The notes beneath the pieces were generated by a model. That model did no database searches. It worked only from the letters and a program-made list of their open reading frames with translations, and was not told the origin of the DNA. 64,000 nucleotides of DNA from Acinetobacter corruptisaponis (GTDB lineage: Bacteria > Pseudomonadota > Gammaproteobacteria > Pseudomonadales > Moraxellaceae). Below are positions 38,878 to 49,531 of the stretch, piece after piece. Made by a program: the position numbers and the translations under genes. Within the stretch, counting starts at the first letter, position 1; each line of letters begins with the position of its first letter. Location of the stretch: positions 1,917,962 through 1,981,961 of the forward strand of contig NZ_CP125669.1 of NCBI RefSeq assembly GCF_030053775.1, written 5' to 3'.

Positions 38878-38969
38878 TATCATTTCTCTTCATAAAAACC
38901 AGTCAGATTATCCTGAATTAGACCATCTGTTACAATCTGGTTAAACAAATTACTACTTATTTGCTGCAT

Positions 38970-38992
38970 TAAAAAACGCCCTTTTGGGCGTT
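38970..38992 (-). terminator. Rho-independent terminator of lpxO
   Basis: AACGCCC and GGGCGTT arms with an AAAA loop, followed by a T-run on the minus strand, 11 bp after the lpxO stop. Confidence 0.9.
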
Positions 38993-39002
38993 AAATCAAG
39001 GA

Positions 39003-39917
39003 TTAAAAAACGTAAGGTCGAATAAAGATCAGGAAAAACAGTCCCAGCATGATGAACCATTTCAGGAAATAGTAAAGCTGACGATTTTTAGCCTTTAACG
39101 CTTTGGCCTTGATACGAATTTGATAAATATAGCCAAAAGCCTTGTTTAAACCACCTGTTTGGTCACCTGCTTCATTGGGTGAACTGGCTGCGGTCATGAC
39201 ACTTTTTCCAAACCAGTGGTTAAACTTTTCCATAAAACGGGTTTTTAATGGGCGTTCCACGTCAGCGAAAAAGATAATACGGTTCTGGTCAGTGGTATTT
39301 TCCGCATAGTGAATATAGGTTTCATCGAACACCACACTTTCACCGTCACGCCATGAATAACGCTCCCCATCAACATCAATAAAGCAGCGATCATCATTGG
39401 GTGTTATTAAACCCAGATGGTAACGCAATGAACCTGCATAAGGGTCACGATGGCGTACCAGACGGCTATCTGGTGCAAGCTCGGTAAACATTGCCGCCTT
39501 AATGCTAGGTAATGTCTTTAATAAAGCTGTTGTTTTCGGGCAGAGTTCGGCCGCAGATGGATGTGCCGAGTCATACCATTTCAGGTAAAAGCGTTTCCAG
39601 CCTGTTTTAAAGAAAGAGTTAAAACCCAAGTCATCATAGCTACTGGATGCCTTAATGCCACCCTTGTCATATAAGGCCTTGGCCTCATCACGAATCATTT
39701 CCCAGTTTTCATCCAGAACCTTTAGGTCCTTGAAATACTGGGTGTCGATATACGGTTGGTTTGGCACTCTGGAAAAAAGGTACATTAAAAAATTAATGGG
39801 TGCGAGAATGGTTGAATGGTCAAAAAACTGACGATAAAACGAATGTTTCACTTTACCACGGCGCTGAATATACAGCGCAGAGATGATAAATATCGCTAAT
39901 ATGATCCACTTAATCAT
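39003..39917 (-). CDS. lpxO: Lipid A 2-hydroxylase LpxO (Asp/Asn beta-hydroxylase family)
   Basis: 304 residues. LpxO is a Fe(II)/2-oxoglutarate dioxygenase at the inner membrane that adds a 2-hydroxyl to a secondary acyl chain of lipid A, which alters resistance to cationic peptides. Membrane helices lie at each end (IKWIILAIFIISALYI and FLKWFIMLGLFFLIFI). The catalytic domain has the iron ligands His and Asp in VRHRDPYAGSLRYHLGL and the distal His in DETYIHYAENTT, with the oxoglutarate Arg in NRIIFF. Length and termini match LpxO. The gene is divergent from fadB. Confidence 0.88.
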   Translation of the reverse strand: MIKWIILAIFIISALYIQRRGKVKHSFYRQFFDHSTILAPINFLMYLFSRVPNQPYIDTQYFKDLKVLDENWEMIRDEAKALYDKGGIKASSSYDDLGFNSFFKTGWKRFYLKWYDSAHPSAAELCPKTTALLKTLPSIKAAMFTELAPDSRLVRHRDPYAGSLRYHLGLITPNDDRCFIDVDGERYSWRDGESVVFDETYIHYAENTTDQNRIIFFADVERPLKTRFMEKFNHWFGKSVMTAASSPNEAGDQTGGLNKAFGYIYQIRIKAKALKAKNRQLYYFLKWFIMLGLFFLIFIRPYVF

Positions 39918-40310
39918 AACTTACTCTATCTGCCCAGATGAAAACCCAATGCCAATTTGATCGCAAACCTTCCAAATCGCACACAAAAAATAAGTCGACT
40001 ATTCTACCAAATTTAAGTATTTAAATACCAATTTGCCTTACTTAAATCGGACAAAAACGATATTCATTTTTTATCCCAACCCATCTTTGAAGAAAGTGGA
40101 ACACATTGTTATCCCATTTTTATGGCCTAGCTGATTCACACAATGGATGAGTTACAACAAATTGATGACCCTCGCGTCACGGCTTGATACAACTTGTTAT
40201 GTTCTTTTTGGATATAGTTATCGTAAGATTAGCGAAGCATTTTTGCGCCCTTTCAGGCGCATAAGCTTTATGACATCAACTTAGAATCCTCCACAACAAG
40301 GAGATCAGGC
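39918..40310. other. Divergent intergenic region between lpxO and fadB
   Basis: 393 bp without a gene. A small hairpin GCGCC-CTTTCA-GGCGC lies about 50 bp before fadB, in its leader, and AAGGAG lies seven bases before the fadB ATG. It must carry the fadBA promoter; no clear FadR-type or PsrA-type operator could be identified by eye. Confidence 0.5.
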
Positions 40311-42464
40311 ATGATCCACGCTGGCAATGCCATTACCGTCCAAATGCTTGCGGACGGAATTGCAGAATTCCGCTTTGACTTACAAGGTGAGTCGGTTAAT
40401 AAATTTAACCGTGCAACCATTGAAGACTTCCAGGCAGCGATTGCTGCAGTTAAAGCCAATAACGACATTAAAGGCTTAGTTGTTACCTCTGGTAAATCAA
40501 CATTTATCGTGGGTGCAGACATCACTGAATTTGGCGACAACTTCGCGGCAGGTGAACAGGCGATTGTTGACTGGCTTATGCCTGTCCATGAAATCTTCAA
40601 CAGCTTTGAAGATTTAGACATTCCTAAAGTTGCTGCAATCAACGGCACAGCATTGGGTGGCGGTTTTGAAATGTGTCTGGTATGTGACTATCGCGTCATG
40701 TCAGAACAGGCACAGGTTGGCTTACCAGAAATCAAACTTGGTATCTATCCTGGTTTTGGTGGTAGCGTACGTTTAAGCCGTTTAATCGGTATCGACAATG
40801 CCGTTGAATGGATGGCAATGGCGAATCCCAAGAAGCCTGCCGCTGCACTGAAAGATGGTGCTGTAGATGCGGTTGTTGCTGCTGACAAGCTACAGGACGC
40901 TGCGGTTGACTTGGTTAAGCAAGCGATTGCTGGCCGTTTTGACTGGAAAGCAAAACGTCAGGAAAAACTAGACGCAATCAAGTTGGACACATTGGAACAA
41001 ATGATGGCGTTCAATACTGCGAAAGGTGCGGTATTGTCAAAAGCAAACCCTGCGCAATATCCAGCGCCAAAACTTTTGCTTGATTCTTTACAGGCGGGTG
41101 CGAACTCAACCCGTGATGACGCATTAAAAGCTGAAGCACAAGGTTTTGCCAAAGCAGCAATCACACCACAGGCAGGCGCATTGATCGGTTTATTCATCAA
41201 TGACCAAGTTGTGAAGAAAACTGCCAAGAAATATGAGAAAGGTGCTCACCCAGTCAACCAAGCAGCGGTATTAGGTGCGGGTATCATGGGTGGTGGTATT
41301 GCTTACCAGGCGGCAAGCAAAGGCACACCAATCATCATGAAAGACATTGGTAACCCGCAACTTGCACTCGGTATGAAAGAAGCGAATGGCTTGCTGACCA
41401 AGCAAGTTGAACGCAAGAAAATGAAACCTGCGCAAATGGGTGAAACACTGGCTCGCATCCGTCCAACTTTAAGCTATGACGAGTTTAAAGAAGTGGATAT
41501 CGTGATCGAAGCGGTAACTGAAAATCCAAAAGTAAAAGAAATCGTGCTTGCTGATACTGAAAAGCATGTTCGTGAAAACACGATCATCGCATCTAACACA
41601 TCTACGATTTCAATTACACGTTTGGCGAAAGCATTACAACGTCCTGAAAACTTCGTAGGTATGCACTTCTTCAACCCAGTACACATGATGCCATTGGTTG
41701 AAGTGATTCGCGGTGAGAAAACGTCTGAAGAAGCGATTGCAACCACTGTTGTACTTGCCCAAAAAATGGGTAAAACACCAATCGTTGTAAACGATTGCCC
41801 AGGCTTCCTTGTAAACCGTGTATTGTTCCCTTACTTCGGTGCGTTCGATCTTCTTGTAAAAGACGGTGCGGACTTCCAGCAAGTTGACAATGTGATGGCG
41901 AAGTTTGGCTGGCCAATGGGTCCTGCCTACCTCATCGACGTTGTGGGTATCGACACAGGTGTTCATGGTGCAGAAGTCATGGCAGAAGGTTTCCCTGACC
42001 GTATGAAGCCAGACTACAAAGGCGCGATTGAAGCGATGTACGAAGCAAAACGTCTTGGTCAAAAGAACGATGTTGGTTTCTATAAGTACGTATTAGACAA
42101 GAAAGGTAAGAAAGCAAAAACTGTTGATCCAACAGCATATGAAGTGATTGCACCTTTCGTAACTGGTGAAAAACGTGAGTTTGATAACCAGGAAATCATT
42201 GACCGCATGATGCTTGCTTTCTGTAACGAAACCGTTCGTTGCCTGGAAGACAACATTGTTGCAACGGCTTCTGAAGCGGATATGGCAATGATCATGGGTG
42301 TCGGTTTCCCTCCATTCCGTGGTGGTCCATGCCGTTACATCGACCAAACAGGTGTTGCTGAATACGTTGCACTTTGCGACAAATATGCACACTTAGGTAA
42401 GGCTTATGAAGCGCCACAAATGTTGCGTGACATGGCTGCTAACAACACAAAATTCTACGGTTAA
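40311..42464 (+). CDS. fadB: Fatty acid oxidation complex subunit alpha FadB
   Basis: 717 residues. FadB carries enoyl-CoA hydratase and 3-hydroxyacyl-CoA dehydrogenase activities and, with FadA, forms the beta-oxidation complex. The hydratase half has [18 protein letters not shown] and [22 protein letters not shown] with the catalytic Glu residues ([15 protein letters not shown]). The dehydrogenase half begins at [19 protein letters not shown] (NAD fold) and has [14 protein letters not shown] and [16 protein letters not shown] with the catalytic His. It is followed 12 bp later by fadA. Confidence 0.97.
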   Translation: MIHAGNAITVQMLADGIAEFRFDLQGESVNKFNRATIEDFQAAIAAVKANNDIKGLVVTSGKSTFIVGADITEFGDNFAAGEQAIVDWLMPVHEIFNSFEDLDIPKVAAINGTALGGGFEMCLVCDYRVMSEQAQVGLPEIKLGIYPGFGGSVRLSRLIGIDNAVEWMAMANPKKPAAALKDGAVDAVVAADKLQDAAVDLVKQAIAGRFDWKAKRQEKLDAIKLDTLEQMMAFNTAKGAVLSKANPAQYPAPKLLLDSLQAGANSTRDDALKAEAQGFAKAAITPQAGALIGLFINDQVVKKTAKKYEKGAHPVNQAAVLGAGIMGGGIAYQAASKGTPIIMKDIGNPQLALGMKEANGLLTKQVERKKMKPAQMGETLARIRPTLSYDEFKEVDIVIEAVTENPKVKEIVLADTEKHVRENTIIASNTSTISITRLAKALQRPENFVGMHFFNPVHMMPLVEVIRGEKTSEEAIATTVVLAQKMGKTPIVVNDCPGFLVNRVLFPYFGAFDLLVKDGADFQQVDNVMAKFGWPMGPAYLIDVVGIDTGVHGAEVMAEGFPDRMKPDYKGAIEAMYEAKRLGQKNDVGFYKYVLDKKGKKAKTVDPTAYEVIAPFVTGEKREFDNQEIIDRMMLAFCNETVRCLEDNIVATASEADMAMIMGVGFPPFRGGPCRYIDQTGVAEYVALCDKYAHLGKAYEAPQMLRDMAANNTKFYG

Positions 42465-42476
42465 GGAGCGACGTGA

Positions 42477-43649
<1,173 letters not shown>

Positions 43650-43667
43650 TCAACACTAAGATAAAAG

Positions 43668-43679
43668 AAAAATCCCTGC
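43668..43679 (+). terminator. Left half of the fadBA terminator, cut by the IS
   Basis: AAAAATCCCTGC is the left arm of a stem whose right arm, GCAGGGATTTTT, lies at 45141-45152 beyond the insertion sequence. Rejoining the flanks and removing one CTT duplicate gives a 12-pair stem with a TTTAT loop and a T-run. As it stands the halves are 1.46 kb apart. Confidence 0.8.
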
Positions 43680-43712
43680 TTTGATCTGACCCCAATAAGT
43701 TGGACAGTTTGA

Positions 43713-44498
43713 TTAAGTGGTTTTTAAGGACTGATTTCTGTACTGTACAGGACTCAGTCCTTTTAGTTTCACCTTGATTCGATCATGGTTGTAATAGTGG
43801 ATGTATTTTTTCACGACTTGTTCCAGTTCATCAATGGATTTAAATTCTTCTCCATAAAAACACTCTGATTTCAGTATTCCAAAGAAGCTTTCCATAGAGG
43901 CATTGTCTAAACAATTTCCTTTACGTGACATACTTTGTGTTAAGCCATTCTGTTTCAATTGTTCTTGATAATAATGCATTTGGTTTTGCCATCCCTGATC
44001 TGAATGGATCATCGGTTTGTCATCAGGTTTTAGTTTATCTATAGCCTTCTTGAGCATATCTTTCACCAATCCAAATACTGGTCTGCGTTGAATATGGAAA
44101 GCTATGATTTCGCCATTAAATAAATCCATGACTGGTGATAGATAAAGCTTCTCACCTCGAACATTGAACTCAGTCACATCAGTTACCCATTTCTGGTTGG
44201 GCTGTTCTGCCTTAAATTGACGTTGTAATACATTGTCTGCAATCTTGCCCACTTGTCCTTTGTAAGAGCGATATTTCGTGGCTCTGACACGTGATTTAAG
44301 TTGCATAGACTGCATCAATCGTTGAACACACTTATGATTGATCACCAAACCTAAATTCCTCAAGGCAAGGGTAATCCTACGATAACCATATCTTCCTTTA
44401 TGCTGATGATAGATTACCCTGATTTTCTTTTTCAAATCATAATCTTGATCTTCATGTTTATATATTTGCACATGGTAATAGTAAGTACTGCGTGACAT
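43713..44498 (-). CDS. IS3-family transposase OrfB (DDE catalytic part)
   Basis: 261 residues from its first ATG. The frame is open upstream into orfA as far as the slippery site, so the active product is an OrfAB fusion made by -1 frameshifting. An HTH_21-like start (IRVIYHQHKGRYGYRRITLALRNLG) precedes the rve integrase core: the first Asp in WVTDVTEF, the second in MIHSDQGWQNQ and the Glu in SMESFFGILKSE, followed by YIHYYNHDRIKVKLKGLSPVQYR. All three catalytic residues are present. Confidence 0.93.
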   Translation of the reverse strand: MSRSTYYYHVQIYKHEDQDYDLKKKIRVIYHQHKGRYGYRRITLALRNLGLVINHKCVQRLMQSMQLKSRVRATKYRSYKGQVGKIADNVLQRQFKAEQPNQKWVTDVTEFNVRGEKLYLSPVMDLFNGEIIAFHIQRRPVFGLVKDMLKKAIDKLKPDDKPMIHSDQGWQNQMHYYQEQLKQNGLTQSMSRKGNCLDNASMESFFGILKSECFYGEEFKSIDELEQVVKKYIHYYNHDRIKVKLKGLSPVQYRNQSLKTT

Positions 44499-44539
44499 CT
44501 TGGCTGCATGTAATAAATGCTTTAATGAGTAGGTTTGCC

Positions 44540-45079
44540 TTAATCCTGATATAAGTCTTGCAAGCGCTGCTGTTCGGCAGCTTCTTTTGCTTCCTGTTCC
44601 AGCCTTAAGGCTTTCAGCTTTTTTAAAAAGGCATTCTCTGCACGTAAATATGCTAATTCTTCCAGTAACTCTTTTTGGGTTTTATCTTGGTCTGCCTTAG
44701 ACAGTTTGATCGGTTTAGGCATAAGTTTGGTTCGCCCTTTAGGCTTCGGTTTTAAGCCATCTATACCTTGCTCTCGATATTGACGCAACCAATTAAATAC
44801 CTGTGATGGGCTTTTAAGGTCGAATTTAATCATTGCTTCCCGAGCGGATAAACCATCTGTTTGAACCGACTCTATCACTGCCAGTTTAATTTCAAGAGAA
44901 AGTACCCGATGTCTTTGTTTTTCAGAAAAAGCTGCTTCACCGTTTTTATTATATTGAGCTACCGATTGGCGAACGAGACTTTGGTCAATATTAAAAAACT
45001 TAGAGGTTGTTGGATAACCATAACCTGATAAGTAATGTTGAACAACTTTCAGTTTTAATGCTTTGTTGTATTTAGCCAT
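44540..45079 (-). CDS. IS3-family transposase OrfA (DNA-binding part)
   Basis: 179 residues, the longer OrfA of the IS150 group with two helix-turn-helix units: KVVQHYLSGYGYPTTSKFFNIDQSLVRQSVAQY and AVIESVQTDGLSAREAMIKFDLKSPSQVFNWLRQYREQGIDGL. A leucine-zipper-like helix (ELLEELAYLRAENAFLKKLKALR) follows. The codons TTA AAA AAG at 44618-44626 carry the slippery heptamer where ribosomes shift -1 into OrfB. Confidence 0.93.
   Translation of the reverse strand: MAKYNKALKLKVVQHYLSGYGYPTTSKFFNIDQSLVRQSVAQYNKNGEAAFSEKQRHRVLSLEIKLAVIESVQTDGLSAREAMIKFDLKSPSQVFNWLRQYREQGIDGLKPKPKGRTKLMPKPIKLSKADQDKTQKELLEELAYLRAENAFLKKLKALRLEQEAKEAAEQQRLQDLYQD
44618..44624 (-). promoter_or_regulatory. Programmed -1 frameshift site A AAA AAG of the IS
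   Basis: The heptamer is in the correct orfA phase, and the -1 frame is open from it into orfB. This is the canonical site of IS150-group elements. Confidence 0.85.
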
Positions 45080-45174
45080 TAAAAAGCACCCTTCAAATTA
45101 GACTAAGAGTGTCCAACTTTCGGGGTGCAGTTCACTTTATGCAGGGATTTTTTATTTCAGATGCAATCCAAATG

Positions 45175-45690
45175 CTAACGCATCCACAAATTATTTTGAG
45201 AGTTATTTAATCCATCACGAATCTGCTGCTGTAATCTCAGAACCTCATCAAAATTAATTTTTATTGTTCCATCACGAATGCCATCGACATTATCGCGAGT
45301 AATATTAAAAGGTTGCAACATTTTAAAAAGCCCATTGGTTGGGTCTGATGACTGAAAACCCGCCGCCACAGCAAAAATATTATAGGGTTGCAATGTCAAT
45401 GGAATCTGCGATGGATCAGGATCGGCTACTTTCGGCTGATAATCGACTGTCGCCGTAGTTTCTTTTATTGGCTCATTCTGCATATCGCTATGGGTCTTAT
45501 ATATGCGGTGTTGCAAAGCCTGACGCACTTTCATGTCTTCCTGAAATGGCACAGGTCCCACTTCTTCACGCAATTCGGATTCAGCCATAACCCGAATCGT
45601 TGGCAATGTGGTCACCTCTTCTGCCTGCACGGTTAGTAACGTCATAAAAGCAAATAGGGAAAGAAAGACAGATCGTTTTAGAAAGTTCAT
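45175..45690 (-). CDS. Exported protein of unknown function
   Basis: 171 residues from the ATG at 45690, with GGAG six bases upstream; a longer frame starts at 45717 but spoils the signal peptide. The signal (NFLKRSVFLSLFAFMTLLTVQAEE) has a VQA cleavage site. The mature protein is polar, with TLPTIRVMAESELREEVGPVPFQEDMKVRQALQHRI, a motif that resembles the start of some TonB-associated plug regions, and a C-terminal helix (NFDEVLRLQQQIRDGLNN). It converges on the IS and formerly shared the split terminator with fadA. No family recognised. Confidence 0.7.
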   Translation of the reverse strand: MNFLKRSVFLSLFAFMTLLTVQAEEVTTLPTIRVMAESELREEVGPVPFQEDMKVRQALQHRIYKTHSDMQNEPIKETTATVDYQPKVADPDPSQIPLTLQPYNIFAVAAGFQSSDPTNGLFKMLQPFNITRDNVDGIRDGTIKINFDEVLRLQQQIRDGLNNSQNNLWMR

Positions 45691-45994
45691 CGCTTGCTCC
45701 AAATATCTCTCATCCATAAGAAAACAGTGAGTTAAATAAAAGCATCTATGAATAGGCTACAACAAAGTGCTGTTCGATTCAGTATGGCTCAGATAAACGG
45801 TCACCGTGATTTAAAATTTGAACCAAAGATAAAATCCATGTTTGAGAGTGGTCATGTTTAATCTTTGTAAATATGGTCATATTTGATCGATAAAACCCTC
45901 GCTTATACGGATATTTTTTATTATTGTTTCCTCAGGATTATATCAATATCAATCATTATTTTAATTTAGAATTCAAAACATTAGGAGTAAATGG

Positions 45995-46693
45995 ATGTCT
46001 TCGACCCTAAGCAAGGCAACACTTGGTGCAGCAATCATTGCCACATTTTTAACAGGTTGCGCCACCAAAACCCTCATCACCAAAGATGGTAAAACCTATA
46101 ATCGAACCACCAAAATCACTTTAGTTGAAGACAATGTGGTTGCTTTCGGACGGCCTGCACAAGCGGCCCTGAATTTACCTAGAGACAGCATCGTGATTGC
46201 AGGACAAAAGAATAGCTATATCCTCACGCAGGGTGGCTCCCAGTTTGTGACCTTGATTAGCAAGCTTGACCCTAAAAATATTCAGATCACACGGGATCTA
46301 AACTTTTATTCTGAAAAGAACGATGGAAATTTTTCGGGCACCTTGCCACTTTCCTATGTAAAGCTTAAAGAGGATTTAGGCAAAAAAGACCTGGAGTTTT
46401 TTATTGAAAATGGCGCCAAGGAATGTTCTTCCTCCAGTGACGAACGGATGCAGGCGCAACGCTTCTGCTTTGATGTTAAGCTGGCGGGTGTGGTCTACCC
46501 TGCCGCAAACAACCTAACTTCATTAAAAGCCTTAAGCAAGCCTTATCAGGTCACTATTTATACCCAGAAAGAGGAAAGATATACATCCAAATCTGGCATG
46601 AATCCTTTCGAAAAACTGGTTCTGCTGCCATTTGCCGTTGCAATTGATGTGGTCAGTTTGCCATTTCAGGCAGCGGACAAGATTTTTGATTAA
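45995..46693 (+). CDS. Predicted lipoprotein of unknown function
   Basis: 232 residues. The signal peptide (KATLGAAIIATFLTGCATK) ends in a lipobox, LTGC. The mature part is beta-rich with RDSIVIAGQKNSYILTQGG and ends in a hydrophobic stretch (KLVLLPFAVAIDVVSLPFQAADKIF), which resembles the YceK-type small envelope lipoprotein ending. AGGAG lies nine bases before the ATG. It converges on the ABC transporter gene with 42 bp between and no clear terminator. Function unknown. Confidence 0.75.
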   Translation: MSSTLSKATLGAAIIATFLTGCATKTLITKDGKTYNRTTKITLVEDNVVAFGRPAQAALNLPRDSIVIAGQKNSYILTQGGSQFVTLISKLDPKNIQITRDLNFYSEKNDGNFSGTLPLSYVKLKEDLGKKDLEFFIENGAKECSSSSDERMQAQRFCFDVKLAGVVYPAANNLTSLKALSKPYQVTIYTQKEERYTSKSGMNPFEKLVLLPFAVAIDVVSLPFQAADKIFD

Positions 46694-46735
46694 TCCCAAA
46701 ATATAAAGACTTTTCCAACGGGATGGTGAACATAG

Positions 46736-48541
46736 CTAACTGTGCGTTTCTTCCTCATCATCGCCCTCAAAGGTCTTGGAAATTTTCTCAATATTGAGGC
46801 TCTTTGCCATCGCATCAAAGATATTTTTATACACACCCTGTTGCTGGTAAAGCTGGTGGTGTTCACCATGCTCCACAATCATGCCGTCCTGCATCACATA
46901 GGTATAATCGGCATCAATAATCTGGGAAAGGCTATGCGAGATAATGATCACGGTACGGCCCTGCTTAATCTCATCCAGACTATGCTTGATCTGTTCGGTT
47001 GCAATCGCATCAAGGCTTGCAGTGGGTTCATCCAGAAAAATAATTGGCGGATTTTTCAGGAACATCCGTGCAATGGCTATACGTTGCTGCTGCCCTCCCG
47101 AAAGTAATAGGGCATTGGACTGATAAGCCTGTGGCAACTTCAAAATCTGCTCATGGATGGAGGCTTTTTGAGCGGCAAGGATAATTTCGTCCTGTGTTGC
47201 ATCCATCTTGCCATAGCGAATATTTTCCTCAATGGTGCCCTGAAAAATATGGTTCTTTTGCAGCACCAGACCAATATGGTCGCGCAAATACTGGGTATCA
47301 ATCTCGGTTAATGGTGTGCCATTGAGCAGGATTTCTCCTGACTGAGGTAAATAGAATTTATCCAATAAACTGATCAGGGTGGATTTACCCGCCCCCGACA
47401 AGCCCACCAATGCAGTGATCTTGTTCGGCTGTATGGTCAGGTTAATATCTTTCAGTGCATGGAAGCCATTGGGATAGTAAAAATTCACCTGTTTCAGTTC
47501 AAACCTGCCTGTCAGCGGGTGTGGTTTGAGCTCTCCAGAGGTTTCGATTTCATCATCGGCTTCCAGTATCTTGAAGAAGCTTTCCGCATAAATCATCGCG
47601 TCATTTACTTCATCATAGATGCGGTGCAATGAACGGATAGGGGCAGACACATTATTAAACAGCAGGATATGAAACATGATCATGCCAATGCTCATATCAC
47701 CAACCAGCACAAAATAAGCGGTCAGGATGATAATAAACACCACGCCAATCTGCTCAATAAAGGTTTTTAGTCCATCAAACAGAAAGCTGAGCTGACGGGT
47801 ATGCATCTGGTTGTCAGTAAGCTGTTTTTGTAGGCTGAGCTGTTTCTCCGCCTCGATTTGTTCACGGTTAAAAGATTTAATCACGGTAATGGAATTAATA
47901 ATACTTAAAATACCCTGACTTTTACGCTCGCGGCCATCACGTAAATTGCGCCGTGTTCCACCCAGTTTCTGCGCCTGCTTAAAGGTAATCCAGAAATAAA
48001 TCGGCACAATGCACAGCGCCACCAAACCAATCCAGACATTGGCATAGAACATCAGGCACAGTGCAATAATAGCACTGCTAAACAATGGAAAAATATCAAT
48101 AAAGAAGATCTGAACCAGTCGGGTAATGGAGCCAATACCACGATCAATACGAGTTTGCAATTTTCCTGCCTGATTGTCATCCTGGGTAAAGAAAGCCAGC
48201 CGATATTGCAGGAATTTGACGATGATGGCCTGCGCCACATCCTGTGCAACCAAAATCCTTAACTTCTCCCCAAAAAATTTCTGTCCAAACTGGATAAAGA
48301 TATTGATCACTTCCTTAGACAATAAAATCACACTGATGGTGACCAGAATATGCCCGCCTGCATTCAAGCCCTGTCCCGATTCAACCACGGCATTGATGCG
48401 ATCGACCGCATACTGCAAGGTCAACGCATTCACCTGTGCAGTTAAGGCACCGATCAGTGTCAGCACCAGCGTCACCGCAACCAGTAACTTATAAGGCAAT
48501 ACAAAAGGTCTCACCTTATAAAACAGTTCTAATAAATTCAT
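46736..48541 (-). CDS. ABC exporter, fused permease and ATPase
   Basis: 601 residues. Residues 1-310 form a type 1 exporter membrane domain with six helices (LLVAVTLVLTLIGALTAQVNAL, HILVTISVILLSKEVINIF and others). The ATPase domain has Walker A GLSGAGKS, signature LSGGQQQRIAIAR, Walker B PPIIFLDEPTASLD and switch IIISHSLS. Such proteins dimerise and export lipids, drugs or peptides; the substrate cannot be read here. It starts 64 bp after the coiled-coil gene and may form an operon with it. The acidic C-terminal tail (EGDDEEETHS) is unusual but small. Confidence 0.9.
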   Translation of the reverse strand: MNLLELFYKVRPFVLPYKLLVAVTLVLTLIGALTAQVNALTLQYAVDRINAVVESGQGLNAGGHILVTISVILLSKEVINIFIQFGQKFFGEKLRILVAQDVAQAIIVKFLQYRLAFFTQDDNQAGKLQTRIDRGIGSITRLVQIFFIDIFPLFSSAIIALCLMFYANVWIGLVALCIVPIYFWITFKQAQKLGGTRRNLRDGRERKSQGILSIINSITVIKSFNREQIEAEKQLSLQKQLTDNQMHTRQLSFLFDGLKTFIEQIGVVFIIILTAYFVLVGDMSIGMIMFHILLFNNVSAPIRSLHRIYDEVNDAMIYAESFFKILEADDEIETSGELKPHPLTGRFELKQVNFYYPNGFHALKDINLTIQPNKITALVGLSGAGKSTLISLLDKFYLPQSGEILLNGTPLTEIDTQYLRDHIGLVLQKNHIFQGTIEENIRYGKMDATQDEIILAAQKASIHEQILKLPQAYQSNALLLSGGQQQRIAIARMFLKNPPIIFLDEPTASLDAIATEQIKHSLDEIKQGRTVIIISHSLSQIIDADYTYVMQDGMIVEHGEHHQLYQQQGVYKNIFDAMAKSLNIEKISKTFEGDDEEETHS

Positions 48542-48605
48542 ATCTTAAAATTCTTCATTTCGAATGGGTTGATTTAGAGCTTCCTTATAATAATTTGCAG
48601 TTGCC

Positions 48606-49355
48606 TTACAGTTCCTCTTCCAACACCTCGGCATTATTCTTCTTGATCTTTTCCATCTTGCTGTTCAGCCTGAGAACTTCCTGATAAAGCGTATTAAACT
48701 TTTTCACCTGAGAGGTCTCATGAAAAAGAATGGTTTTATCTTTGTGCTGCCACTGACTGTTTTTCAGCATATCAAACATGGCCTGTGCCTTGCTAATGAT
48801 CTGCTGCTCAATCGGGAAAATGTCATGGGCCTTATCCGCTTTCAGGTTGTTCTCCAGTTTTTCTTGCAGCGACTTTCTCATATCATGGTGGATCGCAAGA
48901 CTTTTTGCCTGCTCAAGTGCGCGTAACTGGATATGCTGCCGTTCCTGTTCATATTCAGCTGAGATTTTATTCACATCAGCCAGCATTTGTTCTGTTTCCC
49001 TATAATTCCGCTGGCGATCCTGATCCAAACGTTCCACATCTAAAAACGTGTCCCAGTGCACTTCTTTCAGTTGCCGTAAATAATGGTTACGCGCCTCAAT
49101 GTTTTGCATCCAGTAGGTGAGCAGGAACTCAGACATCACCTTGTAATCACCCGACAAACGTGGATCATGCACATCCAGCTTTACAGGAATTGACCAGTCT
49201 TGCGCCTGATCATAGAGTTCACGCATTTTCTCCGCCATCACCACCTCAAACATTTGCTGACTGTTGACCGCATGTTGTTGCAGACGATGTTGATACAGGA
49301 AAAAAGAACCGATACAGCTCACCAAGAGCGCAAGAAAGAATAAAAAACGGCGCAT
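48606..49355 (-). CDS. Membrane-anchored coiled-coil protein of unknown function
   Basis: 249 residues. One N-terminal helix (RFLFFLALLVSCIGSFFLYQ) anchors a polar, almost wholly alpha-helical body, with long runs of Glu, Gln, Arg and Lys (LDQDRQRNYRETEQMLADVNKISAEYEQERQHIQ) that suggest coiled coils, ending in KMEKIKKNNAEVLEEEL. It would lie in the periplasm or on the inner membrane. It is directly upstream of the ABC exporter, so it may be an accessory subunit; that is inference only. Confidence 0.65.
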   Translation of the reverse strand: MRRFLFFLALLVSCIGSFFLYQHRLQQHAVNSQQMFEVVMAEKMRELYDQAQDWSIPVKLDVHDPRLSGDYKVMSEFLLTYWMQNIEARNHYLRQLKEVHWDTFLDVERLDQDRQRNYRETEQMLADVNKISAEYEQERQHIQLRALEQAKSLAIHHDMRKSLQEKLENNLKADKAHDIFPIEQQIISKAQAMFDMLKNSQWQHKDKTILFHETSQVKKFNTLYQEVLRLNSKMEKIKKNNAEVLEEEL

Positions 49356-49531
49356 ATCGCCTCCAGATTTAATTATATTTTTTATGTTGTAAAACCCAGT
49401 CTAATCAATAACAGGCCTCTGTTTTATCATTTTTTATTTCAATTCTCGTAACGGAGCATTACATTTTCATCGCTTTAAATTCAGTGGCTTCGCCCCTATT
49501 ATCTGTTTAACTAGAATTGAAGAGATACGCC

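Larger units (their letters stand above)
43682..45134 (-). mobile_element. IS3-family (IS150-type) insertion sequence, 1453 bp
   Basis: The element is complete. Imperfect terminal inverted repeats begin TGATCTG...CCCC and TGAACTG...CCCC and share AAGTTGGACA. A 3-bp target duplication, CTT, flanks it (43679-43681 and 45135-45137). It encodes orfA and orfB in overlapping frames joined by a -1 slippery site A AAA AAG at 44618-44624, the arrangement of the IS150 group. Nothing inside is broken, so it may still move. Confidence 0.93.
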
